DNA of 64,000 nucleotides from Bacteroidales bacterium (GCA_016938235.1 JAFGVA010000198.1:1-64000), one strand, 5' to 3'. Shown: positions 7,241-21,765, numbered from the stretch's first letter. The notes: generated by a model from the letters alone, not told the origin. Numbers and translations are program-made.

Positions 7241-8794
7241 ATGAAATCTTTTATAACTCAGCGCAGACAAATTCTTGGCATATTATTCTTCCTGATTGGT
7301 GCATTTTCGATACATGCTCAAAATATTTCGAGTGACAATGGTGATGGTACCTACACAAACCCTGTAATCCCTGCTGATTTTCCCGATCCGGATGTAATTC
7401 TGGTTGACGATACTTATTATATGGTAACAACTACCATGTTTGTTTTTCCGGGGGTCACTGTCATAAAATCGAAAGATTTGGTTAACTGGGAATATTGCAG
7501 CAATGCCGTTCCACGCTTCGACTTTAGCCCGTGTTACAACCTGGATAGTTGTAATCGCTATTCGCACGGACAATGGGCTACCAGCATAAAATATAATAAT
7601 GGAAAATTTTACCTGCTCTTTATCACCCTTGACGAAGGTGGTTTTATTTGTGAGGCAGAAAAAGCTGAAGGTCCCTGGAGTATTCGTAAGCTGCCTAAAG
7701 GGTTTTATGATCCCGGGCTTTTCTTCGACACTGATGGGAAAATTTACGTTTCTCATGGATACGGAAAAATTTCAGTCACTGAACTGAATCCTGATTTCTC
7801 GCCGGCAGGAAAAGACAGTCTGGTTTTTGTAGGAGATATCCGGGGCGGATTGGAGGGCATGCATGTTTATAAAATCAATGATTATTACTATTTATATGGA
7901 ACTTATGGTGGTATGGACGGCATACAGGTAGCACTACGTTCAAAAAATATTTATGGTCCCTACGAACAAAAAGTATTAATAAGAGATACAACACCCGGTG
8001 TTACTTTCGGTATTCACCAGGGTGCACTCATAAAAACACAGACAGGCGAGTGGTGGACAATGCTGTTTGTAGATAGTGGTCCCTTCGGAAGGTTTCCTTC
8101 CTTACAACCGGTTACCTGGGTTGACGATTGGCCGATGGTAGGCGTTGACGGAAAAGGAGTTATTACTTACGCTAAGCCAAATGTAGGCAAAGAACATCCG
8201 ACATTAGCATTGCCCACTTCAGATGAGTTTAACCAGAACTTTTTAGGTATGCAGTGGGGCTGGAATCACAACCCCGATTCAACAAAATGGTCACTTACTC
8301 AAAACCCGGGTTACTTAAGGTTGACCACAGGTAAAGTAGTAACAAACCTACGGGAAGCACCAAACACACTTACCCAAAGACCATTTGCCAAACACGATCA
8401 ATCAATTCCGACAATAGGTACCACAAAACTTGAACTGGCAAACATGAAGGACGGTGATATAGCTGGTCTGGCAGTTTTTCAGGATCCGTATGCATATATT
8501 GCCGTAAAGCAAACCCAGGGAAAGAAGCAAATAATAATGGTTAATAATGGCGAAATTATCGAATCTACGGACTTCAATGAAAACACCGTTTATCTTCGCA
8601 CAATTGCTTCAAACAGTACCCGATTGGCTAGTTTTGAATACAGTATTAACAATAAAGACTTTAACCAGATTGGCAATGAACTTCAAATGAAGTTTAGCCT
8701 CAAAATTTTTACAGGCAACAAATTCTGCCTGTTTAACTACGCTACAAAAGAAACCGGTGGATTTGCAGACTTTGACTGGTTCCGGGTAAAATAA
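7241..8794 (+). CDS. GH43 beta-xylosidase/alpha-L-arabinofuranosidase with C-terminal concanavalin-like domain
   Basis: A 517-residue exported enzyme with a signal peptide ending about residue 27 (FSIHAQ). Residues ~38-320 form the five-bladed GH43 propeller. The catalytic base Asp is in FPDPD (about residue 49), the pKa-modulating Asp in YDPGLFFD, and the acid Glu in GGLEGMHVY. The remaining ~190 residues (from SDEFNQNFLGMQWGWN) are the beta-xylosidase C-terminal concanavalin-like domain (PF17851 type), which usually helps form the active site of exo-acting GH43s. It should remove xylose or arabinose from xylo-oligosaccharides in the periplasm. It is the first gene of the hemicellulase block and faces the ribB-deoR transcript. 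Xylosidase versus arabinofuranosidase cannot be settled by eye. Confidence 0.9.
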   Translation: MKSFITQRRQILGILFFLIGAFSIHAQNISSDNGDGTYTNPVIPADFPDPDVILVDDTYYMVTTTMFVFPGVTVIKSKDLVNWEYCSNAVPRFDFSPCYNLDSCNRYSHGQWATSIKYNNGKFYLLFITLDEGGFICEAEKAEGPWSIRKLPKGFYDPGLFFDTDGKIYVSHGYGKISVTELNPDFSPAGKDSLVFVGDIRGGLEGMHVYKINDYYYLYGTYGGMDGIQVALRSKNIYGPYEQKVLIRDTTPGVTFGIHQGALIKTQTGEWWTMLFVDSGPFGRFPSLQPVTWVDDWPMVGVDGKGVITYAKPNVGKEHPTLALPTSDEFNQNFLGMQWGWNHNPDSTKWSLTQNPGYLRLTTGKVVTNLREAPNTLTQRPFAKHDQSIPTIGTTKLELANMKDGDIAGLAVFQDPYAYIAVKQTQGKKQIIMVNNGEIIESTDFNENTVYLRTIASNSTRLASFEYSINNKDFNQIGNELQMKFSLKIFTGNKFCLFNYATKETGGFADFDWFRVK

Positions 8795-8824
8795 CCAATA
8801 ATCCACACCAATTACCTGAAAACA

Positions 8825-10887
<2,063 letters not shown>

Positions 10888-10922
10888 TAACTTCCTAATT
10901 GTATCCTACAAATTCAGTGAAA

Positions 10923-13538
10923 ATGAAAACAACTTATTATTTTACGAATAAGAAAACATTATTGATACTTTTATTTCTGATAACTATAAAATTATCAGCA
11001 CAGGAGTTTCCCTTTCAGAATCCGGAATTAAGTTCCGAAGAAAGAGCAAAGGATTTAATTTCGAGACTCACACTCGAAGAAAAAGCAGCCTTGATGTGCG
11101 ATCAGTCGGATGCCATTCCCCGTTTAGGTATAAAAAAATTCAATTGGTGGAGTGAAGCTCTTCATGGCTATGCCAACAACGATAATGTAACTGTATTCCC
11201 TGAGCCAATCGGAATGGCAGCCTCTTTCGATGATGAATTGGTCTTTCAGATTTTCGATGCTGTATCTGATGAAGCCCGTGCAAAATACAACGAATGGATT
11301 CAGGCCGGAAATGAGAATAAACGTTTCTTAAGCTTATCGGTATGGACACCTAACGTAAATATCTTCAGGGATCCACGCTGGGGCCGCGGACAGGAAACCT
11401 ATGGAGAAGACCCTTATCTCATGTCACGCATGGGTGTTTCTGTAGTTAAAGGACTGCAAGGCCCCGAAGATGCCAGGTATCGAAAACTATTAGCCTGCGC
11501 AAAGCACTATGCAGTTCATTCCGGACCGGAATGGAGCCGTCATGAACTTAACCTGAACAATGTAAATCCCCGCGAATTGTATGAAACTTACCTGCCCGCT
11601 TTCAAAGCATTGGTTCAGGAAGCCGATGTGCGACAGGTTATGTGCGCATATCAAAGACTGGATGATGAACCATGCTGCGGAAACACGCGTCTTCTGCAAA
11701 GAATTCTCCGTGATGAGTGGGGCTACGAATATATGGTTGTTTCCGATTGTGGTGCCATAACTGATTTTTTTACTTCGCATAAAGTATCCTCAACACCGGT
11801 TCATGCAGCAACAAAAGGTGTATTAGCCGGAACCGATGTGGAATGTGTTTGGGAGAACTATCCGTATAAAACTTTGCCTGAGGCTGTAGAACGGCAGTTA
11901 ATTACCGAAGAAGAAGTCGACAAAAGTTTATTACGGGTTCTGACAGGGCGTTTCGATCTGGGCGATTTCGATGACGATGAACTTGTACCCTGGGCTCAAA
12001 TACCCCCTTCAATACTAAATAATGAAAAGCATCGTCAGCTTGCTCTTGAAATGGCACGTGAAACTATGACGCTGCTTCAAAACAACAACAATATACTGCC
12101 CATTTCCAAATCAACTGAAAAAATTGCTGTTATTGGCCCCAATGCCGATGATGAACCAATGCTTTGGGGTAACTACAATGGAACTCCGGTAAGAACCATT
12201 TCTATACTTGATGGAATAAAATCAAAAGTTCCATCCGATAAAATTGTTTATGATAAAGGCTGCGATTTGGTTGAAGATAAGGTTACTGAAAGCTATTTTG
12301 ATCAATGTTCATTCGAAGGAAAGCAAGGTTTTAAAGCTACTTACTGGAATAATCCTGAATTATCCGGAGAGATAGTAACTGAGCAGCAAATTACCAGTCC
12401 AATTAAAAAAACAACAGCCGGACAACATGAATTTGCGACGGGAGTTAAGCTTGAAGGATTTTCAGCACTATATGAAACTGAATTCACCCCAAAAGTATCT
12501 GAAGAAATTGTTTTCAAAGGAGGAGCTACAGGTTATTTCGAATTGCTGGTAAACGGGGAGTCATTGCAAAGCTATAACAATTGGCGCACCTTGGCTTCAA
12601 GAATCCCGTTAAAGGTGGAAGCCGGGAAAAAATACAAAATTGAAATCCGCTACGCACAGCTGCATAACTGGCAGGCAAATATCGAATTCACATTTGGCAA
12701 AGAGATAGATGTTAACTATTCCAACCTGATTAAAAAACTCAAGGGCATCGATGTGGTTATCTTTGTCGGAGGACTATCCGGTAATCTTGAAGGAGAAGAA
12801 ATGCCTGTTTCTTATCCTGGATTCAAAGGCGGTGACCGTACCAACATCGATTTACCTGCGGTTCAGCGCAATTGCCTAAAAGCACTAAAAGATGCAGGCA
12901 AAAAAGTGATTTTCGTTAATTGTTCCGGCTCTGCTATTGCTTTTACTCCTGAAACACAAACCTGCGACGCCATTCTTCAGGCATGGTATGCTGGTGAATC
13001 AGGTGGTCAGGCTGTTGCTGATGTGCTGTTTGGCGATTATAACCCATCGGGCAAACTTCCCATTACATTTTATAAAAGTTCCGACCAATTAAAAGAATTT
13101 GAAGATTACTCAATGAAAGGCCGTACATACAGGTATATGGAAGATGCGCTGTTTCCTTTTGGATTTGGACTAAGCTATACGAGTTTCGAAATTGGTACAG
13201 CTAAACTGAATAAAACTACTATCAATGCTGATGAATCAATTGAAATAACTGTACCGGTTACCAACACTGGTAAAATGGACGGAACCGAAATTGTTCAAAT
13301 ATATGTTCGCAAGCTAAACGATATAGAAGGTCCAATTAAAACACTTAAGGCCTTTAACAGAGTTCATATTGAAAAAGGTAAGACAGAAAAAGTAACCCTG
13401 GAGCTTCCTCCTTCTGCTTTTGAGTTTTATAACTGGGGCCAACGAAAAATGACTGTAACTCCCGGAGAATATGAGGTTTATTATGGCAATAGTTCAGAAA
13501 CAAGTGACTTAATGACAGTAAAAATTACAATACAATAA
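10923..13538 (+). CDS. GH3 beta-xylosidase/beta-glucosidase with inserted PA14 domain
   Basis: An 871-residue exported GH3 enzyme. After a signal peptide (to about ~27, KLSAQ) comes the GH3 TIM barrel with SRLTLEEKAALM, WWSEALHG, PRWGRGQETYGEDP and the nucleophile Asp275 in VVSDCGAI. The second alpha/beta domain follows but is interrupted at ~residues 455-590 by a PA14-like beta-sandwich (GFKATYWNNPELSGE). The FGFGLSYTSFE linker and a C-terminal fibronectin-III-like domain complete the family layout. The WWSEALHG motif and the PA14 insert resemble bacterial xylan beta-xylosidases of GH3. It should release xylose from short xylo-oligosaccharides in the periplasm. An in-frame TTG at 10899 was rejected as start in favour of ATG 10923. 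It is 35 bp from the preceding esterase gene and 12 bp from the next. Confidence 0.9.
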   Translation: MKTTYYFTNKKTLLILLFLITIKLSAQEFPFQNPELSSEERAKDLISRLTLEEKAALMCDQSDAIPRLGIKKFNWWSEALHGYANNDNVTVFPEPIGMAASFDDELVFQIFDAVSDEARAKYNEWIQAGNENKRFLSLSVWTPNVNIFRDPRWGRGQETYGEDPYLMSRMGVSVVKGLQGPEDARYRKLLACAKHYAVHSGPEWSRHELNLNNVNPRELYETYLPAFKALVQEADVRQVMCAYQRLDDEPCCGNTRLLQRILRDEWGYEYMVVSDCGAITDFFTSHKVSSTPVHAATKGVLAGTDVECVWENYPYKTLPEAVERQLITEEEVDKSLLRVLTGRFDLGDFDDDELVPWAQIPPSILNNEKHRQLALEMARETMTLLQNNNNILPISKSTEKIAVIGPNADDEPMLWGNYNGTPVRTISILDGIKSKVPSDKIVYDKGCDLVEDKVTESYFDQCSFEGKQGFKATYWNNPELSGEIVTEQQITSPIKKTTAGQHEFATGVKLEGFSALYETEFTPKVSEEIVFKGGATGYFELLVNGESLQSYNNWRTLASRIPLKVEAGKKYKIEIRYAQLHNWQANIEFTFGKEIDVNYSNLIKKLKGIDVVIFVGGLSGNLEGEEMPVSYPGFKGGDRTNIDLPAVQRNCLKALKDAGKKVIFVNCSGSAIAFTPETQTCDAILQAWYAGESGGQAVADVLFGDYNPSGKLPITFYKSSDQLKEFEDYSMKGRTYRYMEDALFPFGFGLSYTSFEIGTAKLNKTTINADESIEITVPVTNTGKMDGTEIVQIYVRKLNDIEGPIKTLKAFNRVHIEKGKTEKVTLELPPSAFEFYNWGQRKMTVTPGEYEVYYGNSSETSDLMTVKITIQ

Positions 13539-13550
13539 ATACCTAAACTA

Positions 13551-14726
13551 ATGAAAAACAAACTATTTTTAAATCTTGCTGCAATACTATTTCTTAGCAG
13601 CTATTCTTTGTTAAACGCTCAAACAACTAGTGTAGAAGACTTTATACCCTCGTCGGTAAACCAAGCCGGCAAGCAATATCCACAGGTTAATTCTGAAGGT
13701 AAAGTACGTGTACAAATATCAGCACCCGATGCTAAATATGTTCAGCTCGATATTGGTGCCGTTAAATACGATCTTACGAAAGACGAGAATGGGGTTTGGA
13801 CAGGTGAATCTGCCCCCCAGGATGAAGGGTTTCACTATTACCAGTTAAATATCGATGGTGCTTCAGTTCCTGATCCCAACAGTCTTTATTTTTATGGTGC
13901 AAGCCGTTGGGGAAGTGGTATAGAAATTCCTGCTAAAGACCAGGATTTTTATGCTTTAAAAGAAGTTCCGCATGGTCAGGTTCGCGAGCAAATTTATTTC
14001 TCCGAAACAAGTAAAGATATGCGCCGTTGTTTTATTTATACACCTCCCGGATACGATAATGATCTAACTAAACGATACCCTGTTTTATACCTTCAGCATG
14101 GTGGTGGTGAAGATGAAACAGGATGGTCAAACCAGGGCAGAGTAAACCTCATTATGGATAACCTTATTGCCGAAGGAAAAGCCAGACCTTTCATTATTGT
14201 AATGGATAATGGCACATGGCGCATGCCAAGAAGAGATGAAAATGCTCCCAGAGACACAACACAACCACAAACCTGGCCCCCAAAAAACTGGGCCGATGGT
14301 TTCATGAATACATTGCTGAATGATATTATTCCTATGGTTGATAAAGAATACCGAACAATAGCAAACCAGGAATACCGTGCTATGGCTGGTCTCTCTATGG
14401 GAGGTATGCAAACCCGTGTTATTACACTGGCAAATCCTGATGTGTTTTCTTATGTAGGAATGTTTAGTGGTGGAAGCATAAGCCCCAAAGACATTCAGAA
14501 CTCACCTGCATTTAAGGAGAAGGTAAAACTGGTATTCATTAGTTACGGTGGTCGCGAACTGGAGAATCCCAGAAGAGGCCCATGGGGAGATCCAAAAGAA
14601 AATACCAAAGCTTTACAAGATGCAGGCATGAACACTCATTTCTATGTTTCTCCACTTACTGCTCACGAGTGGCAGAGTTGGAGAAGAGGTTTTTATCAGT
14701 TTGCCCCACTTTTATTTAATGATTAA
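13551..14726 (+). CDS. CBM48-CE1 esterase, paralogue 1 of the tandem array
   Basis: A 391-residue secreted esterase with a signal peptide to residue 24 (LLNAQ), a CBM48-like domain (~30-135) and a CE1 alpha/beta-hydrolase domain (~145-391). It shows the YTPPGYD strand, the LQHGGGEDE oxyanion segment, Ser282 in AGLSMGG and His372 in TAHEW. Where the double esterase has an Asp in GGKED, this protein reads GGRELE, so Glu336 is the only nearby acid; this is a possible change in the catalytic triad. A proline-rich insert (~225-245) distinguishes it from its neighbours. Likely substrates are feruloyl or acetyl groups on xylan. It is 12 bp from the GH3 gene and 12 bp from the next paralogue, in an evident operon. 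Confidence 0.88.
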   Translation: MKNKLFLNLAAILFLSSYSLLNAQTTSVEDFIPSSVNQAGKQYPQVNSEGKVRVQISAPDAKYVQLDIGAVKYDLTKDENGVWTGESAPQDEGFHYYQLNIDGASVPDPNSLYFYGASRWGSGIEIPAKDQDFYALKEVPHGQVREQIYFSETSKDMRRCFIYTPPGYDNDLTKRYPVLYLQHGGGEDETGWSNQGRVNLIMDNLIAEGKARPFIIVMDNGTWRMPRRDENAPRDTTQPQTWPPKNWADGFMNTLLNDIIPMVDKEYRTIANQEYRAMAGLSMGGMQTRVITLANPDVFSYVGMFSGGSISPKDIQNSPAFKEKVKLVFISYGGRELENPRRGPWGDPKENTKALQDAGMNTHFYVSPLTAHEWQSWRRGFYQFAPLLFND

Positions 14727-15845
<1,119 letters not shown>

Positions 15846-15860
15846 TTCATTAAGTTTTAA

Positions 15861-17042
<1,182 letters not shown>

Positions 17043-17115
17043 CTACTTTGAATAAGCATTTACGATAAGCTGATGCATAATACTCCAAAACATAAATGAA
17101 TAAAACCAAAATTAA

Positions 17116-18309
17116 ATGAAGTTAAAGGCTCCAATAATAAAATTTACTGTTCTGTTATTTTTTATATCGGAACTTGGACAGGCGCAGCAGGCCAATGTAA
17201 ATCTCGATTTTAATCCACAAAAGGATACTGAAGGACTTATACCCTTTAGTGCTCCCTTGAACTCTCCTGAAGTGCATGACGACCATACTGTTACTTTTAG
17301 AATAAAGGCCCCAAAGGCAGAGGAAGTCAAACTAACCGGGGTCGCCATTCTTACCGCATTAGGAAAAGGTCGTGAACAAGTACCTTTTACCAGGGGTGAC
17401 GATGGTATCTGGACTTTAACAGTTGGTCCACTTGAACCCGATATGTACGCCTATCATTTTAATGTAGATGGAGTGCAAATAACAGACCCAAGCAACACGA
17501 TTGCTGCTTTTACTGCCATGCCTCCATACAGTCAATTGGTTGTTCATGGCAATGGACCAGCATACTACGATGCCCAAGATGTTCCACATGGGCAAGTAAC
17601 CAGACACATCTATCATTCCGATGTAACAAATGGTGAACGAGAGCTCTATGTTTATACCCCTCCGGGATATAATCCTGATAAATCTTATCCTGTTCTTTAC
17701 CTTGTGGGTGGTAGTGGAGAATTACCCTCCAATTGGATCTACGATGGTCGTGTGAACTTTATTATGGATAACCTGCTGGCTGAAGAAAAAGCTGAGCCAA
17801 TGCTGATTGTTATACCAAACAATCAGGTTATTCACCGTAATCATCCAAAACATGCTGAACTCACCTTCGATATTTTTGAAAAAGAACTTAGAAATCATGT
17901 TATTCCTTTGGTTGAAAGTAATTATACTGTCCGGATGAATCCAAAAGGAAGAGCCCTTTCAGGCTTGTCGATGGGAGGAAGACATACCATGTTTATCGGG
18001 TTCAGATCTCTTGATCTGTTTGCTTCATTTGGTGTATTAAGTGCGGGTGATTTAAACGCAGAAACATCTTTCAGCAATTTCCTGAATGATCCCGATGTAA
18101 ATAATAAACTTGAATATTTATTTGTTGGTCAGGGCACGATGGAGGCTGAAGGTTTTATGGGAACGCGTTGTATTGCATTGCATGAAGCACTCACCAAACA
18201 TAACGTTGAACACGAATACTATGTTGGTGGACATGGAGGCCACGATTGGGCCACATGGCGTCATCTATTGTATTATAGTTTTTTACCTAACTTATGGAGA
18301 TCCAACTAA
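17116..18309 (+). CDS. CBM48-CE1-like esterase, divergent paralogue 4
   Basis: A 397-residue secreted esterase with a signal peptide to ~23 (GQAQ), an N-terminal CBM48-like sandwich (~50-155) that is clearly diverged from paralogues 1-3, and a CE1 domain (~160-397). Ser285 lies in SGLSMGG and His376 in GHGGHDW. The oxyanion region reads LVGGSGE rather than the LQHG of its siblings, and the acid-loop GQGTMEAE carries Glu343 instead of Asp. This resembles enzymes annotated as enterochelin-esterase-like or acetyl-xylan esterases from xylan loci. It lies 73 bp after paralogue 3 and 19 bp before the lipoprotein carboxylesterase. Its different pocket suggests a different acyl group or sugar position. 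Confidence 0.85.
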   Translation: MKLKAPIIKFTVLLFFISELGQAQQANVNLDFNPQKDTEGLIPFSAPLNSPEVHDDHTVTFRIKAPKAEEVKLTGVAILTALGKGREQVPFTRGDDGIWTLTVGPLEPDMYAYHFNVDGVQITDPSNTIAAFTAMPPYSQLVVHGNGPAYYDAQDVPHGQVTRHIYHSDVTNGERELYVYTPPGYNPDKSYPVLYLVGGSGELPSNWIYDGRVNFIMDNLLAEEKAEPMLIVIPNNQVIHRNHPKHAELTFDIFEKELRNHVIPLVESNYTVRMNPKGRALSGLSMGGRHTMFIGFRSLDLFASFGVLSAGDLNAETSFSNFLNDPDVNNKLEYLFVGQGTMEAEGFMGTRCIALHEALTKHNVEHEYYVGGHGGHDWATWRHLLYYSFLPNLWRSN

Positions 18310-18328
18310 AAATTTTAAAAATTTAAAA

Positions 18329-19891
18329 ATGAAATCACTCGTTAAATTATTAATTCCGTTAACTTCCTGTATTATTATTTCATGTTCAACACTACCTTTA
18401 GATCAGGTTCATGTAAAACAAGGAATTGTGCAAGGAACGTTGGAAAATAACTTACGTGTATTTAAGGGTATTCCTTTTGCTGCTCCTCCTGTTGGTGATT
18501 TACGCTGGAAAGCTCCGCACCCTGTTGAAAAATGGGAAGGAATTAAAATAGCTACAGAGTATGCCCCGGCACCCATGCAGGGAGGAAACCCTCCTTCTGG
18601 TAAAAGTGAAGATTGTCTATACCTGAATGTATGGACCCCCGCTAAGTCTCCAAAAGATAAAATTCCTGTACTGGTATGGATTTACGGTGGAGGATTTAGT
18701 TTTGGTTCTACCTCCGAGCCAGTTTATGATGGAACCAAACTTGCAGAAAAAGGTGTTGTTGTTGTAAGTATTGCATACCGGGTTGGTCAGTTAGGTTTTC
18801 TGGCACATCCTGAATTAAGTGCTGAAAATCCAAACGGTGTTTCCGGAAATTATGGCTTACTCGATCAAATTGCAGGTTTGCAATGGGTTCAGGATAATAT
18901 CGCAGCTTTTGGCGGCGATCCGGATCAAGTGACCATTTTTGGTGAATCTGCCGGAGGTATATCAGTAAGTATGTTGTGCGCTTCACCCCTGACTAAAGGT
19001 TTGTTTCAGGGTGCAATTTCTCAGAGTGGCGGTTCCTTTGGCCCTACCCGACCAACAACTTATCCGGGCGAAAACATGAAAACTTTAAAACAGGCTGAAC
19101 TGGAAGGTGTTGAATTTGCGAAAAAAGCCGGGGTTTCTACTATTGCCGAACTTAGAAATATCGAAGCTGACAAACTACCCGGTGGCTGGGGCATGGGAAG
19201 TGCCTGGCCAATTATTGATGGTTATGTAATTCCGGATGACCAATATAAGCTTTATGAAACCGGAAACTACAACGATGTGCCTGTATTAATAGGTTACAAC
19301 TCCGATGAAGGATTAAGTTTTTCAAGAGAAAGAAATCCCCAAGAGTTTATTAATGGTGTTAAGCAAAGATATGGCAAATTTTCCGATACACTATTAAAAG
19401 CTTATCCGGTGGGTGAAAACTCGGTTCCTAAAAGCGCCCGTGATCTTGCCAGAGATGCTGCATTCGGTTGGCACACCTGGATCTGGGCACAACTTCAGTC
19501 AAAAACAGGAAATTCAAATGTATATTACTACTATTTCGACCAGCATCCCAATTATCCTGAAGATTCACCACAGTTCGATCATGGCTCGCCTCACGGACAA
19601 GATGTAGGCTATGTATTTATGAATCTGGATTCCGCTAATCCCAATACTTTAGAATCGGATCTGAAACTTTCTGATATGATGGGAACTTACTGGACCAACT
19701 TTGCAAAATATGGTAATCCAAATGGAAAGGATCTGCCTGACTGGCCTGCATTTAGCGATTCAAATAATGTAGTAATGTATCTTAACGCTGCCCCACATCC
19801 GGATACAGTGCCAAGTGAAAATTCGCTTCAAGTTCTGGATGAATATTTCAGGTGGAGATTTACACCCGAAGGCAAAGAATGGGCTAAATAA
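18329..19891 (+). CDS. Type-B carboxylesterase lipoprotein
   Basis: A 520-residue alpha/beta-hydrolase of the carboxylesterase type-B (cholinesterase-like) family. A lipoprotein signal peptide ends at a lipobox (IIISC, Cys at about 19), so the enzyme should be membrane-anchored. Family marks are FKGIPFAAPPVG, EDCLYLNVWTP, WIYGGGFSFG, the nucleophile Ser207 in FGESAGG, the Glu in YNSDEGLSF and the His near HGSPHGQDVGY. It probably hydrolyses acyl esters on plant cell-wall sugars, adding to the CE1 array just upstream. The open frame extends back to 18110 inside the preceding gene, but ATG 18329, 19 bp after that gene's stop, gives a proper lipoprotein start. The true acyl substrate is unknown. 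Confidence 0.87.
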   Translation: MKSLVKLLIPLTSCIIISCSTLPLDQVHVKQGIVQGTLENNLRVFKGIPFAAPPVGDLRWKAPHPVEKWEGIKIATEYAPAPMQGGNPPSGKSEDCLYLNVWTPAKSPKDKIPVLVWIYGGGFSFGSTSEPVYDGTKLAEKGVVVVSIAYRVGQLGFLAHPELSAENPNGVSGNYGLLDQIAGLQWVQDNIAAFGGDPDQVTIFGESAGGISVSMLCASPLTKGLFQGAISQSGGSFGPTRPTTYPGENMKTLKQAELEGVEFAKKAGVSTIAELRNIEADKLPGGWGMGSAWPIIDGYVIPDDQYKLYETGNYNDVPVLIGYNSDEGLSFSRERNPQEFINGVKQRYGKFSDTLLKAYPVGENSVPKSARDLARDAAFGWHTWIWAQLQSKTGNSNVYYYYFDQHPNYPEDSPQFDHGSPHGQDVGYVFMNLDSANPNTLESDLKLSDMMGTYWTNFAKYGNPNGKDLPDWPAFSDSNNVVMYLNAAPHPDTVPSENSLQVLDEYFRWRFTPEGKEWAK

Positions 19892-19934
19892 AAAGCCGGT
19901 TGATGTTAATAAATAAATATTAAAACCAATAATA

Positions 19935-21686
19935 ATGAATTTAGTAAAAACAAGATTATTAACCCTCCTTATAGCTGCAAGCATCTTCGGAGTGGTTTAT
20001 TGCAATGAAGGATCGAAAGAAAAACCAACAAACAAACCTGTATTCAGCAAAGCTGTTTACCAGGGAAATGACCAGGTTTACAAAGATTATCCCTTAAAAC
20101 CCGATGAGTTTTATAATCCGATTTTACAGGGCTGTTATCCCGATCCAGCTATTACTAAAAAAGGTGACGACTATTATTTAGTTTGTTCGTCATTTGCTAT
20201 GTTTCCGGGCGTACCCATTTTTCATTCCACAGATTTGGTTAACTGGACTCAAATAGGTCATGTGCTTGACCGTGTATCACAACTAGATGTACATAACACC
20301 GGAATTAGCGCAGGTGTTTATGCTCCTGGAATAACCTACAATCCAAACAATGAGACTTTTTACATGATAACGACTGCATTCGCAGGAAATTCAGGAAATA
20401 TAATTGTAAAAACTAAAGACCCTAAAGAAGGATGGAGCGAACCAATTAAACTTAAGTTCGATGGTATTGATCCGTCTATTTTCTTCGATGATGATGGTAA
20501 AGCTTATGTTGTACATAACGATGCTCCGGATCCTGGCACTGAGCAATACGGTGGCCATCGTGTAATAAAAGTATGGGAATACGATATTGAAAATGACCAG
20601 GTTATTGAGGGTACCGATAAGATTATTGTAAATGGCGGCGTTGATATCACTAAAAAGCCTATCTGGATTGAAGCACCGCATATCTATAAAAAAAATGGCC
20701 ATTATTATCTGATGTGTGCCGAAGGTGGTACCGGAGGATGGCATAGCGAAGTAATATTTATTAGTGACAATCCGAAAGGACCATATATTCCGGCTCCCAG
20801 TAACCCAATTTTAACACAAAGACACTTTCCATGGGACAGAAAAAATAAGGTGGATTGGGCTGGCCATGCCGATATAATTGAAGGCCCTGATGGTAAATAT
20901 TATGGCGTCTTTTTAGCCATTCGCCCTAACGAAAAAGATAGGGTAAATAGTGGTCGCGAAACCTTTATCCTGCCGGTTGACTGGTCGGGGAAATTCCCGG
21001 TATTTGAGAATGGACTCGTACCTATTGAACCAAAATTAAAAATGCCCGAAGGAGTTGAAAACAAAACAGGTAAAGAAGGATTCTTTCCAAATGGAAACTT
21101 TACATTCACCGAAAATTTTTCTTCTGAAAAACTCGATTACCGCTGGATTGGACTAAGAGGACCGAGAGAAGATTTCATTGAGATTACAAAAAAAGGCTTG
21201 CAAATAAATCCTTTCGAGGCAAACATTAAAGAGCTAAAACCAACATCAACACTCTTTCACAGGCAACAACACAGTAGCTTTTCTTTTGAAACAAGCATGG
21301 AATACATGCCAGATTCAGAAAAAGATCTTGCAGGAATTACCTGTGTTCAGAATGAAGCTTCCAACTATGTGTTTGGAATTACTAAAAAGGGAAATGATTA
21401 TATCCTCCTTTTAGAGAGAAACCAAAGAAAAGACAGAAGAAACAGTGAAGTAAATTCCGAAATCATTGGAAGCACCAAAATAGATATTTCTAAACCCATA
21501 AAGTTAAAAGTTGAGGCAAAGGGCGATGATTATCAATTTAGCTATGCTTTAGAAGGTGAAGAATATAAAAATCTGGGTGGTACAGTTTCGGGAGATATTC
21601 TTTCTACAAATGTGGCAGGTGGTTTCACAGGAGCATTAATAGGATTATATGCTACCTCTGGAAATAATTCTTTGCCAAATTATTAA
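19935..21686 (+). CDS. GH43 beta-xylosidase-type lipoprotein with concanavalin-like C-terminal domain
   Basis: A 583-residue enzyme with a lipoprotein-like signal (GVVYC, Cys about 23). The GH43 propeller spans ~58-350, with the base Asp in GCYPDPAI, modulating Asp in GIDPSIFFDDDG and acid Glu in IEAPHIYKKNG. From ~370 (FTFTENFSSEKLDYRW) to the end is the PF17851-type concanavalin-like domain. The layout is that of exo-acting beta-xylosidases and arabinofuranosidases. It is anchored, unlike the first GH43 of the locus, so the two probably work at different sites or on different oligosaccharides. It lies 43 bp after the carboxylesterase gene and is followed by a strong hairpin at 21711-21765. 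Confidence 0.9.
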   Translation: MNLVKTRLLTLLIAASIFGVVYCNEGSKEKPTNKPVFSKAVYQGNDQVYKDYPLKPDEFYNPILQGCYPDPAITKKGDDYYLVCSSFAMFPGVPIFHSTDLVNWTQIGHVLDRVSQLDVHNTGISAGVYAPGITYNPNNETFYMITTAFAGNSGNIIVKTKDPKEGWSEPIKLKFDGIDPSIFFDDDGKAYVVHNDAPDPGTEQYGGHRVIKVWEYDIENDQVIEGTDKIIVNGGVDITKKPIWIEAPHIYKKNGHYYLMCAEGGTGGWHSEVIFISDNPKGPYIPAPSNPILTQRHFPWDRKNKVDWAGHADIIEGPDGKYYGVFLAIRPNEKDRVNSGRETFILPVDWSGKFPVFENGLVPIEPKLKMPEGVENKTGKEGFFPNGNFTFTENFSSEKLDYRWIGLRGPREDFIEITKKGLQINPFEANIKELKPTSTLFHRQQHSSFSFETSMEYMPDSEKDLAGITCVQNEASNYVFGITKKGNDYILLLERNQRKDRRNSEVNSEIIGSTKIDISKPIKLKVEAKGDDYQFSYALEGEEYKNLGGTVSGDILSTNVAGGFTGALIGLYATSGNNSLPNY

Positions 21687-21710
21687 AATGACTACTCGTA
21701 TTTAAGAATT

Positions 21711-21765
21711 GTTAACCTGCTTAAAAAGAATATAATACAAATATGTAATTCTTATGCAGGTTAAC
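21711..21765 (+). terminator. Hairpin with downstream T-run after the second GH43 gene
   Basis: GTTAACCTGC (21711-21720) pairs perfectly with GCAGGTTAAC (21756-21765), and inner AAGAAT/ATTCTT segments can extend the stem. A T-rich run (TTTCTTTTTT) follows within 12 bp. It lies 24 bp after the GH43 stop and 54 bp before the GH97 start, so it may terminate or attenuate transcription between them. Confidence 0.6.

Noticed and set aside
10899-10922. TTG start for the GH3 enzyme, and similar TTG or upstream starts at 8935, 56296, 51332 (minus) and 6311 (minus)
   Set aside because: In each case a nearby ATG directly precedes a standard signal peptide or conserved domain start, and the extensions add atypical residues or overlap a neighbour.
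18110-18328. Upstream extension of the carboxylesterase frame into the preceding esterase gene
   Set aside because: The added residues overlap the preceding gene and would place the lipoprotein signal internally; ATG 18329 gives a proper signal and lipobox.
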